Shown: positions 28,270 through 37,003 of the stretch, piece after piece
How the letters are laid out: every line of letters starts with the position of its first letter
Position numbering within the stretch: the first letter of the stretch is position 1
DNA from: Roseomonas marmotae
Lineage (GTDB): Bacteria; Pseudomonadota; Alphaproteobacteria; Acetobacterales; Acetobacteraceae
Direction of reading: 5' to 3'
Assembly (NCBI RefSeq): GCF_017654485.1
Contig: NZ_CP061091.1
Location: forward strand, 1-64,000
DNA length: 64,000 bases
Program-made: the position numbers and the translations under genes
The notes under the pieces: generated by a model
What the model was told of the DNA's origin: nothing
Databases searched by the model: none
What the model saw: only the letters and a program-made list of their open reading frames with translations

Positions 28270-29214
28270 ATGCCCCAGCCGCCCCGCATTGCCGTCCTGA
28301 TCCCCTGCCACAACGAGGAGGTCGCCATCCAACAGGTGGTCGCGGGTTTCCGCGCCGCGCTGCCGGATGCGGTCATCTATGTCTACGACAACAATTCCAC
28401 GGACCGGACGAAGGAAGTGGCCGCCGCCGCCGGTGCCGTGGTGCGGACCGAGCGGCTGCAGGGCAAGGGCAATGTCGTGCGGCGGATGTTCGCGGATATT
28501 GAGGCCGACGCCTATCTGCTGGTCGATGGCGACGGCACCTACGACCCCGCCGATGCGCCGGCCATGGTCCGCATGCTTTTCGACGACCGCCTGGACATGG
28601 TGAACGGCGTGCGCGTGACGGAGGCCGAGGCCGCCTATCGCCCGGGCCACCGCCTCGGCAACCGGGTGCTGACGGGCATGGTGCGCTTCGCCTTCGGCGA
28701 CCACATCACCGACATGCTCTCGGGCTACCGCTGCTTCTCCCGCCGCTTCGTCAAGTCCTTCCCCGCCCTGGCGCGGGGCTTCGAGACGGAGACGGAATTC
28801 ACCGTGCATGCGCTGGAGCTGCGCCTGCCCGTGGGCGAGATCCGCACCGCCTATTGCGAGCGGCCCGAGGGCTCTGAATCCAAGCTGCGCACCTACCGCG
28901 ACGGCTTCCGCATCCTCTACACCATCGTCACCCTGCTGAAGCGGGAGCGGCCGCTGGCCTTCTTCGGTAGCTTCTCCCTGCTCTTCCTGCTGCTCTTCCT
29001 GAGCTTCTTCATCCCGGTGCTCGAAGGCTACCTCGCGACCGGCCTGGTGCCGCGCCTGCCGACCTTCGTGGCCTCCGTCGCCAACCTCTTCCTCTCGGCT
29101 CTCTCCCTGAGCTGCGGGCTGATCCTGGACACCGTGACCCAGGGGCGGCGGGAGGCGAAGCGCGTCGCCTATCTGGCCATGCCCGCGCCGCGCTGGCCCG
29201 GCGCCTCCGACTGA
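28270..29214 (+). CDS. Family 2 glycosyltransferase with C-terminal membrane helices
   Basis: This 314-residue protein has a GT-A domain (residues 6-225) with IAVLIPCHNEE, the DxD-like metal motif VDGDGTYDP, and SGYRCFSRRF; it resembles dolichyl/undecaprenyl-phosphate sugar synthases. Two membrane helices follow (about 237-260 and 270-300). It likely moves a nucleotide sugar onto a lipid phosphate at the cytoplasmic face. Downstream lies an AT-rich interval and a PAS gene. An upstream ATG at 28234 is in frame but poorly supported. Confidence 0.9.
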   Translation: MPQPPRIAVLIPCHNEEVAIQQVVAGFRAALPDAVIYVYDNNSTDRTKEVAAAAGAVVRTERLQGKGNVVRRMFADIEADAYLLVDGDGTYDPADAPAMVRMLFDDRLDMVNGVRVTEAEAAYRPGHRLGNRVLTGMVRFAFGDHITDMLSGYRCFSRRFVKSFPALARGFETETEFTVHALELRLPVGEIRTAYCERPEGSESKLRTYRDGFRILYTIVTLLKRERPLAFFGSFSLLFLLLFLSFFIPVLEGYLATGLVPRLPTFVASVANLFLSALSLSCGLILDTVTQGRREAKRVAYLAMPAPRWPGASD

Positions 29215-29325
29215 ACGGCCGGGTAGCACCTCATTTCAGGATGATTTCAAAACCATTTTTATTTATAAGTAAATAATTCGGTCAACGAACACATCTATTG
29301 GAAGGCGGGCGGCAGATGAAGAAGC
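29215..29325. promoter_or_regulatory. AT-rich interval with palindrome upstream of the PAS gene
   Basis: This stretch is markedly richer in A and T than everything around it. It contains the perfect 7-base inverted repeat TTATTTA (29259-29265) and TAAATAA (29270-29276) with a TAAG spacer. The low-GC composition and symmetry suggest a promoter/operator region or a nucleoid-protein binding patch. No exact -10/-35 pair is claimed. A 31-codon ORF starts at the ATG at 29316 and overlaps the PAS gene in another frame. Confidence 0.45.
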
Positions 29326-29952
29326 TTGTTGCCCACACCCGCCTCATGTCTTACCCGTTACAATTCCATTTTGCGGAAACATACGGGTTTGATTACTTCG
29401 TCATCGCGTGAGATTCTTCATGCTGCCCTGGATGGGCTCCGCCCGGGCTACGGGAAGGCCTCCCAGGCCTTGGACAAGCTCCCGGCGGCGATCTACGTAA
29501 CCAACGCGGAAGGCGTTGTTATTTATTATAATAGCGCCTGTGTTGCTTTTGCCGGCCGCACCCCGCGCATCGGCCAGGACATCTGGAGCATCACCTGGAG
29601 GCTCTTCACGGAGAATGGCGAGCCCCTCCCCCTTGACCAGTGCCCGATGGCCGTGGCGATCCGCGAGAGGCGCGCCGTCAGGGGAGTCAGGGCCGTGGCC
29701 GCGCGCCCGGATGGCTCCTATGTGCGCTTTCAGCCCCACCCCACGCCGCTGTTCGACGAGGGGGGAAATCTCCTCGGCGCCGTCAACCTCCTCCAGCTCG
29801 ATGCCACAGGCCCGAAGCAGGCGCACAGCCTCCGCGCGAAGGCCGCGAAATACCGCCAGTTCGTGAACCTCATGCCCGCCCACCGCAGCGCCCTGCTCTC
29901 CATGGCCGAGGAGTATGACGAGAAGGCGCTCAGGATCGAGCGGCAGAACTGA
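29326..29952 (+). CDS. PAS-domain protein
   Basis: The maximal frame is 208 residues. A PAS domain covers about 45-165: KLPAAIYVTNAEGVVIYYNSACVAFAGR, then WSITWRLFTENGEPLPLDQCPMA, and VRFQPHPTPLFDEGGNLLGAVNLL. A charged helix follows (about 170-208, ending AEEYDEKALRIER). It has no output domain, so it may signal through a partner. Similar stand-alone PAS proteins of this type accompany sensor kinases, but none is adjacent. The start is uncertain (TTG at 29326 or an internal non-ATG). The 5' part is AT-rich, unlike neighbouring genes. Confidence 0.75.
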   Translation: MLPTPASCLTRYNSILRKHTGLITSSSREILHAALDGLRPGYGKASQALDKLPAAIYVTNAEGVVIYYNSACVAFAGRTPRIGQDIWSITWRLFTENGEPLPLDQCPMAVAIRERRAVRGVRAVAARPDGSYVRFQPHPTPLFDEGGNLLGAVNLLQLDATGPKQAHSLRAKAAKYRQFVNLMPAHRSALLSMAEEYDEKALRIERQN

Positions 29953-29967
29953 CCGGCGCCGCCCCGC

Positions 29968-31617
29968 TCATGCCGGCTTGTCGTCGAGCTGGTCGCGCAG
30001 CTTCTGCTCCGGCAGGCCGAGCACCAGCAGGAAGGCCACGGTCATCACCACGCCGCTGAGCAGGAAGCAGCCGGTCAGCGCCGTGCGATAGGCGTCGGAA
30101 ACCGCGGCCTGCTGCGCCGCCGTCAGATGCGACAGCGCCTGGACCCCATGCTCGGTGATGACGCCGACATCGACGCCGGCCCCGCCCGAGGCAGAATGCA
30201 GCCGTTGCGACATGATGGTGCCGGAGGCCGCAACCCCCACCGCGCCGCCCAGGGAGCGCGCGAAGGTCATGGCCCCCGTGGCCGCGCCCAGTTCCTTATG
30301 CGCCACGGCATTCTGCACGGCGGTGGTCAGGTTGGGCATGCCCATGCCCATGCCCAGCCCCAGCAGGCCCATCGACACCAGGAAGAGCGCCGGCGCCGCC
30401 GCCATCCAGGCGAAGAGCGCGAGGCTGGCCAGCGCCACGGCCTCCAGCCCCAGCCCCGCCAGCAGGAAGGGCTTGTTCCGCCCGAGGCGGGAGACGATCC
30501 GCCCGCCGATGACGGAGGTCAGCACCATGCCCGTCACCTGCGGCAGCAGCATCGCCCCGGCCTGCGCCGGCTCCATCTCCAGCACCAGCTGGAAGTAGAG
30601 CGGCAGGAAGACGGTGGAGCCCAGCATGGCGAAGACCATCATGCCGCCCACCGCCACCCCGCGCGCGAAGATGGCATTGCGGAACAGCGCCAGCCGGATC
30701 AGCGGCTCCTCCACCCGCAGTTCCCACCACAGGAAGATGCCGAAGAGCACGACCGTCAGCGCGACCATCGCCGCCGAGGCGGCCGAGGCCCAGGGGAATT
30801 CCGTCCCGCCCCAGGCCAGCAGCAGCAGCAGCGAGGCGGTGGAGCCAGCCAGCAGCGCGGCGCCGAGGTAGTCGATCCTGCGCGTCCTGCCGCCGCTGCC
30901 CTGAGGCTTCAGCCCGGCGGCGATCAGCGCCAGCGCCACGATGCCGATGGGCAGGTTGACGTAGAAGACCCAGCGCCAGGACAGCGCCTGGGTGATGAAG
31001 CCGCCGAGCAGCGGCCCGGCCACGCTGGCGAGGGCGAAGGTGCCGGTGAAGAGCCCCTGGTAGCGCGGGCGCTGCCGTGGCGGCACCATATCCCCCACCG
31101 CCGCCTGCGCCAGCACCAGCAGCCCGCCCGCGCCCAGGCCCTGCAAGGCGCGGAAGGTGATCAGCTGCCCCATGCTCTGCGCGGCGCCGCTGGCGAAGGA
31201 CCCCGCCAGGAACAGAAGGATGGCCACGAAGAACAGCCGCCGCCGGCCATAGAGGTCCGACAGCTTGCCATAGAGCGGCGTGGTGACGGTGGAGCAGAGC
31301 ATGAAGGCCGTCACCACCCAGGAGATATGGGCCATGCCGCCCAGGTCCCCCACCATGCGCGGCAGCGCGGTGTTGACGATGTTCTGATCCAGCGCCGCCA
31401 GGCACATGGTCAGCAGCGCGCCGGCCATCACGATCCGCAACGGGCCACGCACCGGCCCGGGAGGCGGCGCCACGCCGGGGGGGGCGGAGGCCGCGGCGGC
31501 GCTGGCCTCCGGCCGGTGTCCGGCCGTATGCACTCCAGCCTGTGCCGTGGAGTCGTCATCCCCTGCCACGGGGGCGAGATCCTCGTCCCGTGCCGCGGGC
31601 ACCTGATGGTCGCGCAC
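29968..31617 (-). CDS. DHA2-type MFS multidrug efflux transporter (14 helices)
   Basis: This 549-residue protein has 14 predicted membrane helices. DHA2 motifs are present: LAALDQNIVNTALPRM in helix 1, GKLSDLYGRRR in the first loop, and GPLLGGFI in helix 5. It has an unusual Ala/Pro-rich N-terminal segment of about 65 residues ahead of the first helix. A GTG at 31617 with GGAGG 7 bases upstream is preferred over the ATG at 31659. It likely exports lipophilic drugs by proton antiport. No regulator is adjacent. A membrane-fusion partner gene is also absent. Confidence 0.88.
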   Translation of the reverse strand: MRDHQVPAARDEDLAPVAGDDDSTAQAGVHTAGHRPEASAAAASAPPGVAPPPGPVRGPLRIVMAGALLTMCLAALDQNIVNTALPRMVGDLGGMAHISWVVTAFMLCSTVTTPLYGKLSDLYGRRRLFFVAILLFLAGSFASGAAQSMGQLITFRALQGLGAGGLLVLAQAAVGDMVPPRQRPRYQGLFTGTFALASVAGPLLGGFITQALSWRWVFYVNLPIGIVALALIAAGLKPQGSGGRTRRIDYLGAALLAGSTASLLLLLAWGGTEFPWASAASAAMVALTVVLFGIFLWWELRVEEPLIRLALFRNAIFARGVAVGGMMVFAMLGSTVFLPLYFQLVLEMEPAQAGAMLLPQVTGMVLTSVIGGRIVSRLGRNKPFLLAGLGLEAVALASLALFAWMAAAPALFLVSMGLLGLGMGMGMPNLTTAVQNAVAHKELGAATGAMTFARSLGGAVGVAASGTIMSQRLHSASGGAGVDVGVITEHGVQALSHLTAAQQAAVSDAYRTALTGCFLLSGVVMTVAFLLVLGLPEQKLRDQLDDKPA

Positions 31618-31812
31618 CCGCGATCCTCCCTCTGATTCGTGGATCTTCTCAGGCACCAAACGCTGCCGCGCGGCAGGGGTTCAGCACCCGCATCCGCTCT
31701 ACCACCGGCCCAGGCCCGCCCCAAGAGCATGGCACCCCCATGGCCGCCATGGCGCATTGGCCCTGGCGTGACTATCCTTCCCTTCCTGACCCCACCACCG
31801 ACGGAATCCCCG

Positions 31813-33288
31813 ATGACCGACATCCTCTTCGTCAAGCCCGTCCTCCCCCGGGCCGGTGCCCTGGTGCTGCCGCTGGCGGAGGGGTTCACGCTCGATGGCC
31901 TGGCGAAGCAGGCGGATGAGGCGACGGGCGGCGCCATCTCGCGCGGGCTGGAGGCCGCGGGCTTCAAGGGCAAGAAGGGCCAGGCCACCACGCTCTGGGC
32001 GCCGGGCGGGCATCTCTCCCGCGTCGTGGCCGTGGGCCTCGGCGCCCCCGGCGGCGGCATGGGGGCGGCGGAGGCCGCGGGCGGCGCCGCGCTGCCCCTG
32101 ATCGCCTCCGAGGTCGAGGCCACCGTGGCCGCCGAGTCGCTGCCGGCGGAGGAGGCCGCGGGCCTCGCCCTGGCGCTGCGCCTGCGCGGCTACCGCTTCG
32201 ACCGCTACCGCACCAAGGAAAGCGCGGAGGACAAGCCCAAGCTGGTCCGCGTGACCATCGCGGTGCCGGATGTCGCCGCCGCCAAGGCCGCGCATGCGCC
32301 GCTTTCCGCCATCGCCGACGGCGTCTTCCTGACGCGCGACCTGGTCAGCGAGCCGCCGAATGTCCTCTACCCCGCCGAGATGGCGGAGCGCTGCCGCGGG
32401 CTGGAGAAGCTCGGCGTCACCGTCGAGGTCCTGGGCCCGGCCGAGATGGAGAAGCTCGGCTTCGGCGCGCTTCTGGGCGTGGCCCAGGGTTCGGCGCGCG
32501 AGGCGCGGATGGTGGTGATGCAGTGGAAGGGCGCGGCGGATGACGCGCAGCCCGTGGCCTTCATCGGCAAGGGCGTGACCTTCGACACCGGCGGCATCTC
32601 CATCAAGCCGGCCGGCGGCATGGAGGACATGAAATATGACATGGCCGGCGCCGGCACCGTCATCGGACTGATGGCGGCGCTGGCCGGACGCAAGGCGAAG
32701 GTCAACGCGGTCGGCCTGGTCGGGCTGGTGGAGAACATGCCCTCCCACAACGCCCAGCGCCCCGGCGACGTGGTGACCACCTGTTCCGGCCAGACGGTCG
32801 AGGTCATCAATACCGATGCCGAGGGCCGGCTGGTGCTGGCCGATGTCCTCTGGTACGCGCAGCACCGCTTCAAGCCGCGCTTCATGGTGGATCTGGCGAC
32901 GCTGACCGGCGCCATCGTCGTCGCGCTGGGGCATGAGCATGCGGGCATGTTCAGCAATGACGACACCCTCGCCACGCAGCTGTCCGGGGCCGGGCAGGCG
33001 GTGGGCGAGAAGGTCTGGCGCATGCCGCTGGGCGAGGCCTACGACAAGGCGCTGAAATCCGACATCGCGGACATGAAGAACGTGGGCGGCCGCCCCGGCG
33101 GCTCCATCACCGCCGCGCAGTTCCTGCAGCGCTTCATCGACACCAAGGACGGCGCCATGCCCTGGGCGCATCTGGACATCGCCGGCACCGCCTGGGCCAG
33201 CAAGGACGGCGCCACCGTGCCGAAGGGCGCCACGGCCTTCGGCGTGCGCCTGCTGGACCGGCTGGTGGCCGAGCATTACGAGGGCTGA
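31813..33288 (+). CDS. pepA: Leucyl aminopeptidase PepA (family M17)
   Basis: This 491-residue cytosolic metallopeptidase removes N-terminal residues, preferring leucine. The two-metal site is intact: Lys253 and Asp258 in [10 protein letters not shown], and Asp335/Glu337 in NTDAEGR; the bicarbonate-binding Arg339 follows. The N-terminal 170 residues form the M17 accessory domain. In some bacteria PepA also binds DNA. It is followed 14 bases later by holC, a conserved pairing. Confidence 0.95.
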   Translation: MTDILFVKPVLPRAGALVLPLAEGFTLDGLAKQADEATGGAISRGLEAAGFKGKKGQATTLWAPGGHLSRVVAVGLGAPGGGMGAAEAAGGAALPLIASEVEATVAAESLPAEEAAGLALALRLRGYRFDRYRTKESAEDKPKLVRVTIAVPDVAAAKAAHAPLSAIADGVFLTRDLVSEPPNVLYPAEMAERCRGLEKLGVTVEVLGPAEMEKLGFGALLGVAQGSAREARMVVMQWKGAADDAQPVAFIGKGVTFDTGGISIKPAGGMEDMKYDMAGAGTVIGLMAALAGRKAKVNAVGLVGLVENMPSHNAQRPGDVVTTCSGQTVEVINTDAEGRLVLADVLWYAQHRFKPRFMVDLATLTGAIVVALGHEHAGMFSNDDTLATQLSGAGQAVGEKVWRMPLGEAYDKALKSDIADMKNVGGRPGGSITAAQFLQRFIDTKDGAMPWAHLDIAGTAWASKDGATVPKGATAFGVRLLDRLVAEHYEG

Positions 33289-33302
33289 GCACCGGACCGG
33301 CC

Positions 33303-33749
33303 ATGACTGAGATCGGCTTCTACCACCTGACCCGCACCCCCATGGAGGCGGCGCTGCCCAGGCTGCTGGGCCGCGTGCTCTCCCAGGACGGCCGCGCCGT
33401 GGTGCGGGTGGGGGAGCCGGAGCGGCTGGCCGCGCTGGATACCAGCCTCTGGCTCTGCGCCGACCCGGACTGGCTGCCGCATGGCACGCCGCAGACCGGG
33501 AATGCCGACCTGCAGCCGATCTGGCTGACCACGGAGGACGAGGCGCCCAACGGCGCCCGCTTCCTCTTCCTGGTGGATGGCGCGGACAGCGCGCGGCTCG
33601 GGGAATACGACCGCGTCTTCGACCTCTTCGATGGCCAGGACGAGGCCGCCACCGCCGCCGCCCGCCGCCGCTGGTCCGCCGCCCGCGCCGCCGGTCATGT
33701 CCTGACCTACTGGCAGCAGGGCGCGCGCGGCTGGGAAAAGAAGGCCTGA
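33303..33749 (+). CDS. holC: DNA polymerase III chi subunit HolC
   Basis: This 148-residue protein matches the chi family: TEIGFYHLTRTPMEAALPRLL at the start, LDTSLWLCADPDWLPHG, and FLFLVDGADSARLGEYDRVFDLFDG in the middle. Chi links the clamp loader to SSB at the replication fork. Its position directly after pepA is the usual bacterial arrangement. The ATG at 33303 has only a weak ribosome site, consistent with coupling to pepA translation. Confidence 0.93.
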   Translation: MTEIGFYHLTRTPMEAALPRLLGRVLSQDGRAVVRVGEPERLAALDTSLWLCADPDWLPHGTPQTGNADLQPIWLTTEDEAPNGARFLFLVDGADSARLGEYDRVFDLFDGQDEAATAAARRRWSAARAAGHVLTYWQQGARGWEKKA

Positions 33750-33792
33750 GCCAGCCGCGCTGGCCCCGCCGCTGACCACGGAGATCCATCCC

Positions 33793-34215
33793 TTGGACGT
33801 CACCATCTTCCACAACCCGGCCTGCGGCACCTCCCGCAATACCCTGGCCATGATCCGCAATGCCGGCATCGAGCCGCGCGTGGTCGAATACCTCAAGACC
33901 CCGCCGGGCCGGGCGGAGCTGGTGGATCTGATCGCCCGCGCCGGGCTGACGGCCCGCGGGCTGCTGCGCCAGAAGGGCACGCCCTATGCCGAGCTGGGCC
34001 TCGATGACCCCGCGCTGACGGACGACCAGCTGCTGGACGCCATGCTGGCCCATCCCATCCTGATCGAGCGCCCGCTGGTGGCGACGCCGCTGGGCGTGCG
34101 CCTCTGCCGCCCTTCCGAAAAGGTGCTGGACATCCTGCCTCAGCCGCAGCGTGGCGCCTTCACCAAGGAGGACGGCCAGGCCGTGACCGATGACCAGGGC
34201 CGCCGCCTGAGCTGA
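33793..34215 (+). CDS. arsC: Arsenate reductase ArsC (glutaredoxin-linked type)
   Basis: This 140-residue protein reduces arsenate to arsenite with glutathione and glutaredoxin. The catalytic Cys is in [12 protein letters not shown] (about residue 12), and the three conserved Arg positions are met by [21 protein letters not shown] and GVRLCRPSE. It begins at a TTG with GGAG 9 bases before it. It is the first gene of arsC-arsB-arsH; an ArsR-type repressor is not visible alongside. Confidence 0.93.
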   Translation: MDVTIFHNPACGTSRNTLAMIRNAGIEPRVVEYLKTPPGRAELVDLIARAGLTARGLLRQKGTPYAELGLDDPALTDDQLLDAMLAHPILIERPLVATPLGVRLCRPSEKVLDILPQPQRGAFTKEDGQAVTDDQGRRLS

Positions 34216-34306
34216 CCGCCCGCCCCCGCCATCCTTCCGCACCGCCGCCCCGCGCGCAGGGCGGCGGCCTGCCCGCGCGCGCCTTCACCCGAGAACACCC
34301 CCGCCC

Positions 34307-35617
34307 ATGCTGGCCCTGGCCATCTTCCTCGTCACCCTCACCTTCGTCATCTGGCAGCCGCGCGGCCTCGGCATCGGCTGGAGCGCGATGGGCGGCGCCG
34401 CCCTGGCCCTGCTGACCGGCGCCATCGGCTGGGCCGATGTGCCCGTGGTCTGGGACATCGTCTGGGACGCCACCTTCACCTTCGTCGCGCTGATCGTCAT
34501 CTCCCTGCTGCTGGACGAGGCCGGCTTCTTCCAGTGGGCCGCGCTGCATGTGGCGCGCTGGGGCGGCGGGCGCGGGCGGGTGCTGTTTCCGCTGCTGGTC
34601 GTGCTGGGCGCCATCACCTCGGCCTTCTTCGCCAATGACGGCGCGGCGCTGCTGCTGACGCCCATCGTCGTCGCCATCCTGCTGCGGCTGGACTTCCCGC
34701 CCGCCGCGACGCTGGCCTTCGTCGTCGCCACCGGCTTCGTGGCGGATACCACCAGCCTGCCGCTGGTGACCTCCAACCTCGTCAACATCGTCTCCGCCAA
34801 CTACTTCGGCATCAGCTTCAACGACTATGCGGCGGTGATGGTGCCGGTGAACCTCGTCTCGCTGGCGGCCACGCTGGGCGTGCTCTGGCTGGCCTATCGC
34901 CGGCAGGTGGCGCTGCATTACCCGCTCGACAAACTGGAAGCGCCGTCCAGCGTCATTCGCGACCGGCTGGTCTTCCGCGCCGCCTTCCCGCTGCTCGCGG
35001 TGCTCTTCATCGCCTATTTCGTGCTGGGCCCGATGGGCGTGCCGGTGGCGGTGGTCACGGGCGCGGCGGCGGCCATCCTGCTGGTGCTGGCGGCGCGCTG
35101 GCACAATGGCGGCGGCGCCGTGCTGCCCATCGCCCGCGTGATGCGCGAGGCCCCCTGGCAGATCGTCATCTTCTCCCTGGGCATGTATCTGGTGGTCTAT
35201 GGCCTGCGGAATGCCGGGCTGACCGATCATCTGGCGGCAGTGCTGGTCTGGCTGGCCGGGCATGGCCCCTGGGCCGCCACCATCGGCACCGGCTTCGGCG
35301 CCGCCCTGCTCTCCTCCGTCATGAACAACCTGCCGGGCGTGCTGCTGGGCGCGCTCTCCATCGAGCAGGCGCATGGCATCCCCGAGCAGACGCGGGCGCT
35401 GATGATCTATGCCAATGTCATCGGCTGCGACCTCGGCCCGAAATTCACGCCGATCGGCAGCCTCGCCACGCTGCTCTGGCTGCATATCCTGGCGCGCAAG
35501 GGCATCCGCATCAGCTGGGGCCAGTATATGCGCGTGGGCCTGGCCATCACGCCGCCGGTGCTGCTGGTGACGCTGGCGGCGCTGGCCTTCTGGCTGCCGC
35601 TGGTCGAAGGAAGCTGA
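34307..35617 (+). CDS. arsB: Arsenite efflux transporter ArsB
   Basis: This 436-residue membrane protein has about twelve helices and extrudes arsenite (or antimonite) from the cytoplasm. ArsB hallmarks: the [16 protein letters not shown] loop, [18 protein letters not shown] with the conserved [26 protein letters not shown], and [13 protein letters not shown]. It sits between arsC and arsH. No arsA is present, so transport would be driven by the proton motive force alone. Confidence 0.95.
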   Translation: MLALAIFLVTLTFVIWQPRGLGIGWSAMGGAALALLTGAIGWADVPVVWDIVWDATFTFVALIVISLLLDEAGFFQWAALHVARWGGGRGRVLFPLLVVLGAITSAFFANDGAALLLTPIVVAILLRLDFPPAATLAFVVATGFVADTTSLPLVTSNLVNIVSANYFGISFNDYAAVMVPVNLVSLAATLGVLWLAYRRQVALHYPLDKLEAPSSVIRDRLVFRAAFPLLAVLFIAYFVLGPMGVPVAVVTGAAAAILLVLAARWHNGGGAVLPIARVMREAPWQIVIFSLGMYLVVYGLRNAGLTDHLAAVLVWLAGHGPWAATIGTGFGAALLSSVMNNLPGVLLGALSIEQAHGIPEQTRALMIYANVIGCDLGPKFTPIGSLATLLWLHILARKGIRISWGQYMRVGLAITPPVLLVTLAALAFWLPLVEGS

Positions 35618-35625
35618 GAAGGACC

Positions 35626-36333
35626 ATGACCGAGCACCCCATTCCATCCATGCCCGCACTGCGCGCCGACCTGCTGGCGCCGCCCGACCCCGCGCGGCTG
35701 GAACCCGCCCGCCGCGCGCAGCACCCGCCACGCATCCTGCTGCTCTATGGCTCGCTGCGCGAACGCTCCTACAGCCGCCTGCTGGTGGAGGAGGCGGAGC
35801 GCCTGCTGCGCCTGATGGGGGCGGAGACCCGCATCTTCGACCCGCGCGACCTGCCGGTGGCCAATAGCGTGCCGAAGGACCACCCGAAGGTGCGGGAGCT
35901 GCGCGAGCTCTCCCTCTGGTCCGAGGGCCAGGTCTGGTGCAGCCCGGAAGTGCATGGCGCCATCACCGGGGTCTTCAAGAACCAGATCGACTGGCTGCCG
36001 CTCTCGGATGGCGCGGTCCGCCCGACCCAGGGCCGCACCCTGGCGGTGATGCAGGTCTCCGGCGGCTCGCAGAGCTTCAATGCCGTCAATACGCTGCGCC
36101 TGCTGGGACGCTGGATGCGGATGGTCACCATCCCCAACCAGTCCAGCGTGCCCAAGGCCTATGAGCAGTTCGACGAGGCCGGACGGATGCTGCCCGGCCC
36201 GCTCTATGACCGCGTGGTGGATGTGATGGAGGAGCTGCTGCGCTTCACTTGGCTGCTGCGCGACCGCGCCGACTACCTGGTGGACCGCTATAGCGAGCGG
36301 AAGGCCGCCTTCAGGCTGCCGGACGCGCTGTGA
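35626..36333 (+). CDS. arsH: Organoarsenical/NADPH-dependent FMN oxidoreductase ArsH
   Basis: This is a 235-residue flavodoxin-like protein. The FMN-binding loop is [14 protein letters not shown] (about 40-53); the family signature [25 protein letters not shown] is nearly perfect, followed by [19 protein letters not shown]. ArsH oxidises trivalent organoarsenicals and reduces quinones. It lies 8 bases after arsB, completing the operon, and is followed immediately by a long hairpin. Confidence 0.95.
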   Translation: MTEHPIPSMPALRADLLAPPDPARLEPARRAQHPPRILLLYGSLRERSYSRLLVEEAERLLRLMGAETRIFDPRDLPVANSVPKDHPKVRELRELSLWSEGQVWCSPEVHGAITGVFKNQIDWLPLSDGAVRPTQGRTLAVMQVSGGSQSFNAVNTLRLLGRWMRMVTIPNQSSVPKAYEQFDEAGRMLPGPLYDRVVDVMEELLRFTWLLRDRADYLVDRYSERKAAFRLPDAL

Positions 36334-36336
36334 GAG

Positions 36337-36370
36337 AACGGGGTTCCGCCAGCTCCGGCGGAATCCCGTT
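36337..36370. terminator. 14-bp hairpin closing the ars operon
   Basis: A 14-base stem (36337-36350 with 36357-36370, one G-T wobble) has an AGCTCC loop and starts 3 bases after the arsH stop. No T-run follows. It is the likely end of the ars transcript and also faces the end of the broken flavohaemoprotein gene on the other strand. Confidence 0.65.
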
Positions 36371-36381
36371 CGCCTGCCGGG

Positions 36382-36853
36382 TCAGGCGGCCAGGGCTTCG
36401 TCCGCCGGGCCGAAGAACTCGTAGCGGATGCGCGCCGCCGGCACGCCCAGCCGTGTCAGGCCCTCGACGAAAAGCCGCAGGAAGGGGCGCGGCCCGCAGA
36501 GGTAGTAATCCGCCTCCGCCACCGGCGTATTCGCCTTCAGCCAGTCCAGAGTGATCCGCCCCTCCACGTCATAGTCGTGGCCCTTCCGGTCTCCGGGTCA
36601 CGGCGATCCGGCCGCCGGAAGCCGCCGCCAGCGCACGGGCTTCGGCGCCCAACGCATGGGTCGCGCCGGACTGCGTGCCATGGACGAAATGGATGGGCGC
36701 CGCCTCCGGCATGGCCGCCGCGGCCTGCATCATGCTCATCAGCGGGGTCTGGCCGACGCCGCCGCTCAGCAGCACCAGCGGCCGCTCGGGCCGGCTGGCC
36801 AGGAAGAACTCGCCGGCCGGCGCCGCCACCTTCAGCACCGCGCCCGGCCGCAC
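36382..36853 (-). pseudogene. hmp: Flavohaemoprotein (NO dioxygenase, Hmp) C-terminal remnant
   Basis: Only the FAD/NAD-binding C-terminal part remains. PGAVLKVAAPAGEFFL and LLSGGVGQTPLMSMM lie in one frame, and GHDYDVEGRITLDWL, ADYYLCGPRPFL and RIRYEFFGPA in another. The globin domain and most of the FAD domain are missing. A stop codon lies directly before the first recognisable residue, at about 36854. A second lesion, a one-base frameshift near 36595-36605, separates the two frames. The upstream breakpoint abuts a truncated nsrR-like tail on the opposite strand. Confidence 0.82.
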
Positions 36854-36993
36854 TGGCCGCCTTCATGGCGGTGCTGGACAGCAGGACCCTGGCCGACCTG
36901 CTGGCGCAGGACAGCGCGACCCTGGCCCTGCGCCTCGGCCTCACCCCGCCCGATGTCCCGCCGCGCATCACCATCGGCGGGACTGCCGGCTGA
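36853..36993 (+). pseudogene. NsrR/Rrf2-type regulator, C-terminal remnant
   Basis: About 46 residues ending at the stop at 36993 (LAAFMAVLDSRTLADLLAQD and a short tail) match the C-terminal helix of NO-sensing NsrR, which has the same AxxAFLxxLDxxTLADL pattern. The DNA-binding domain and the three cluster-binding Cys are gone. NsrR normally controls hmp and is often next to it. The identification rests on a short stretch and the hmp context. Confidence 0.6.
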
Positions 36994-37003
36994 CGCGGGC
37001 TGG

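Noticed and set aside
26566..29229. 887-codon minus-strand open frame opposite the membrane protein and GT2 genes
   Set aside because: Antisense shadow; the plus-strand frames encode coherent membrane helices and a GT2 domain.
29316..29411. 31-codon ORF overlapping the start of the PAS gene
   Set aside because: Plausible ribosome site but no recognisable product; kept only as a comment on the uncertain PAS start.
31699..34242. 847-codon minus-strand open frame opposite pepA, holC and arsC
   Set aside because: Antisense shadow of three well-recognised genes.
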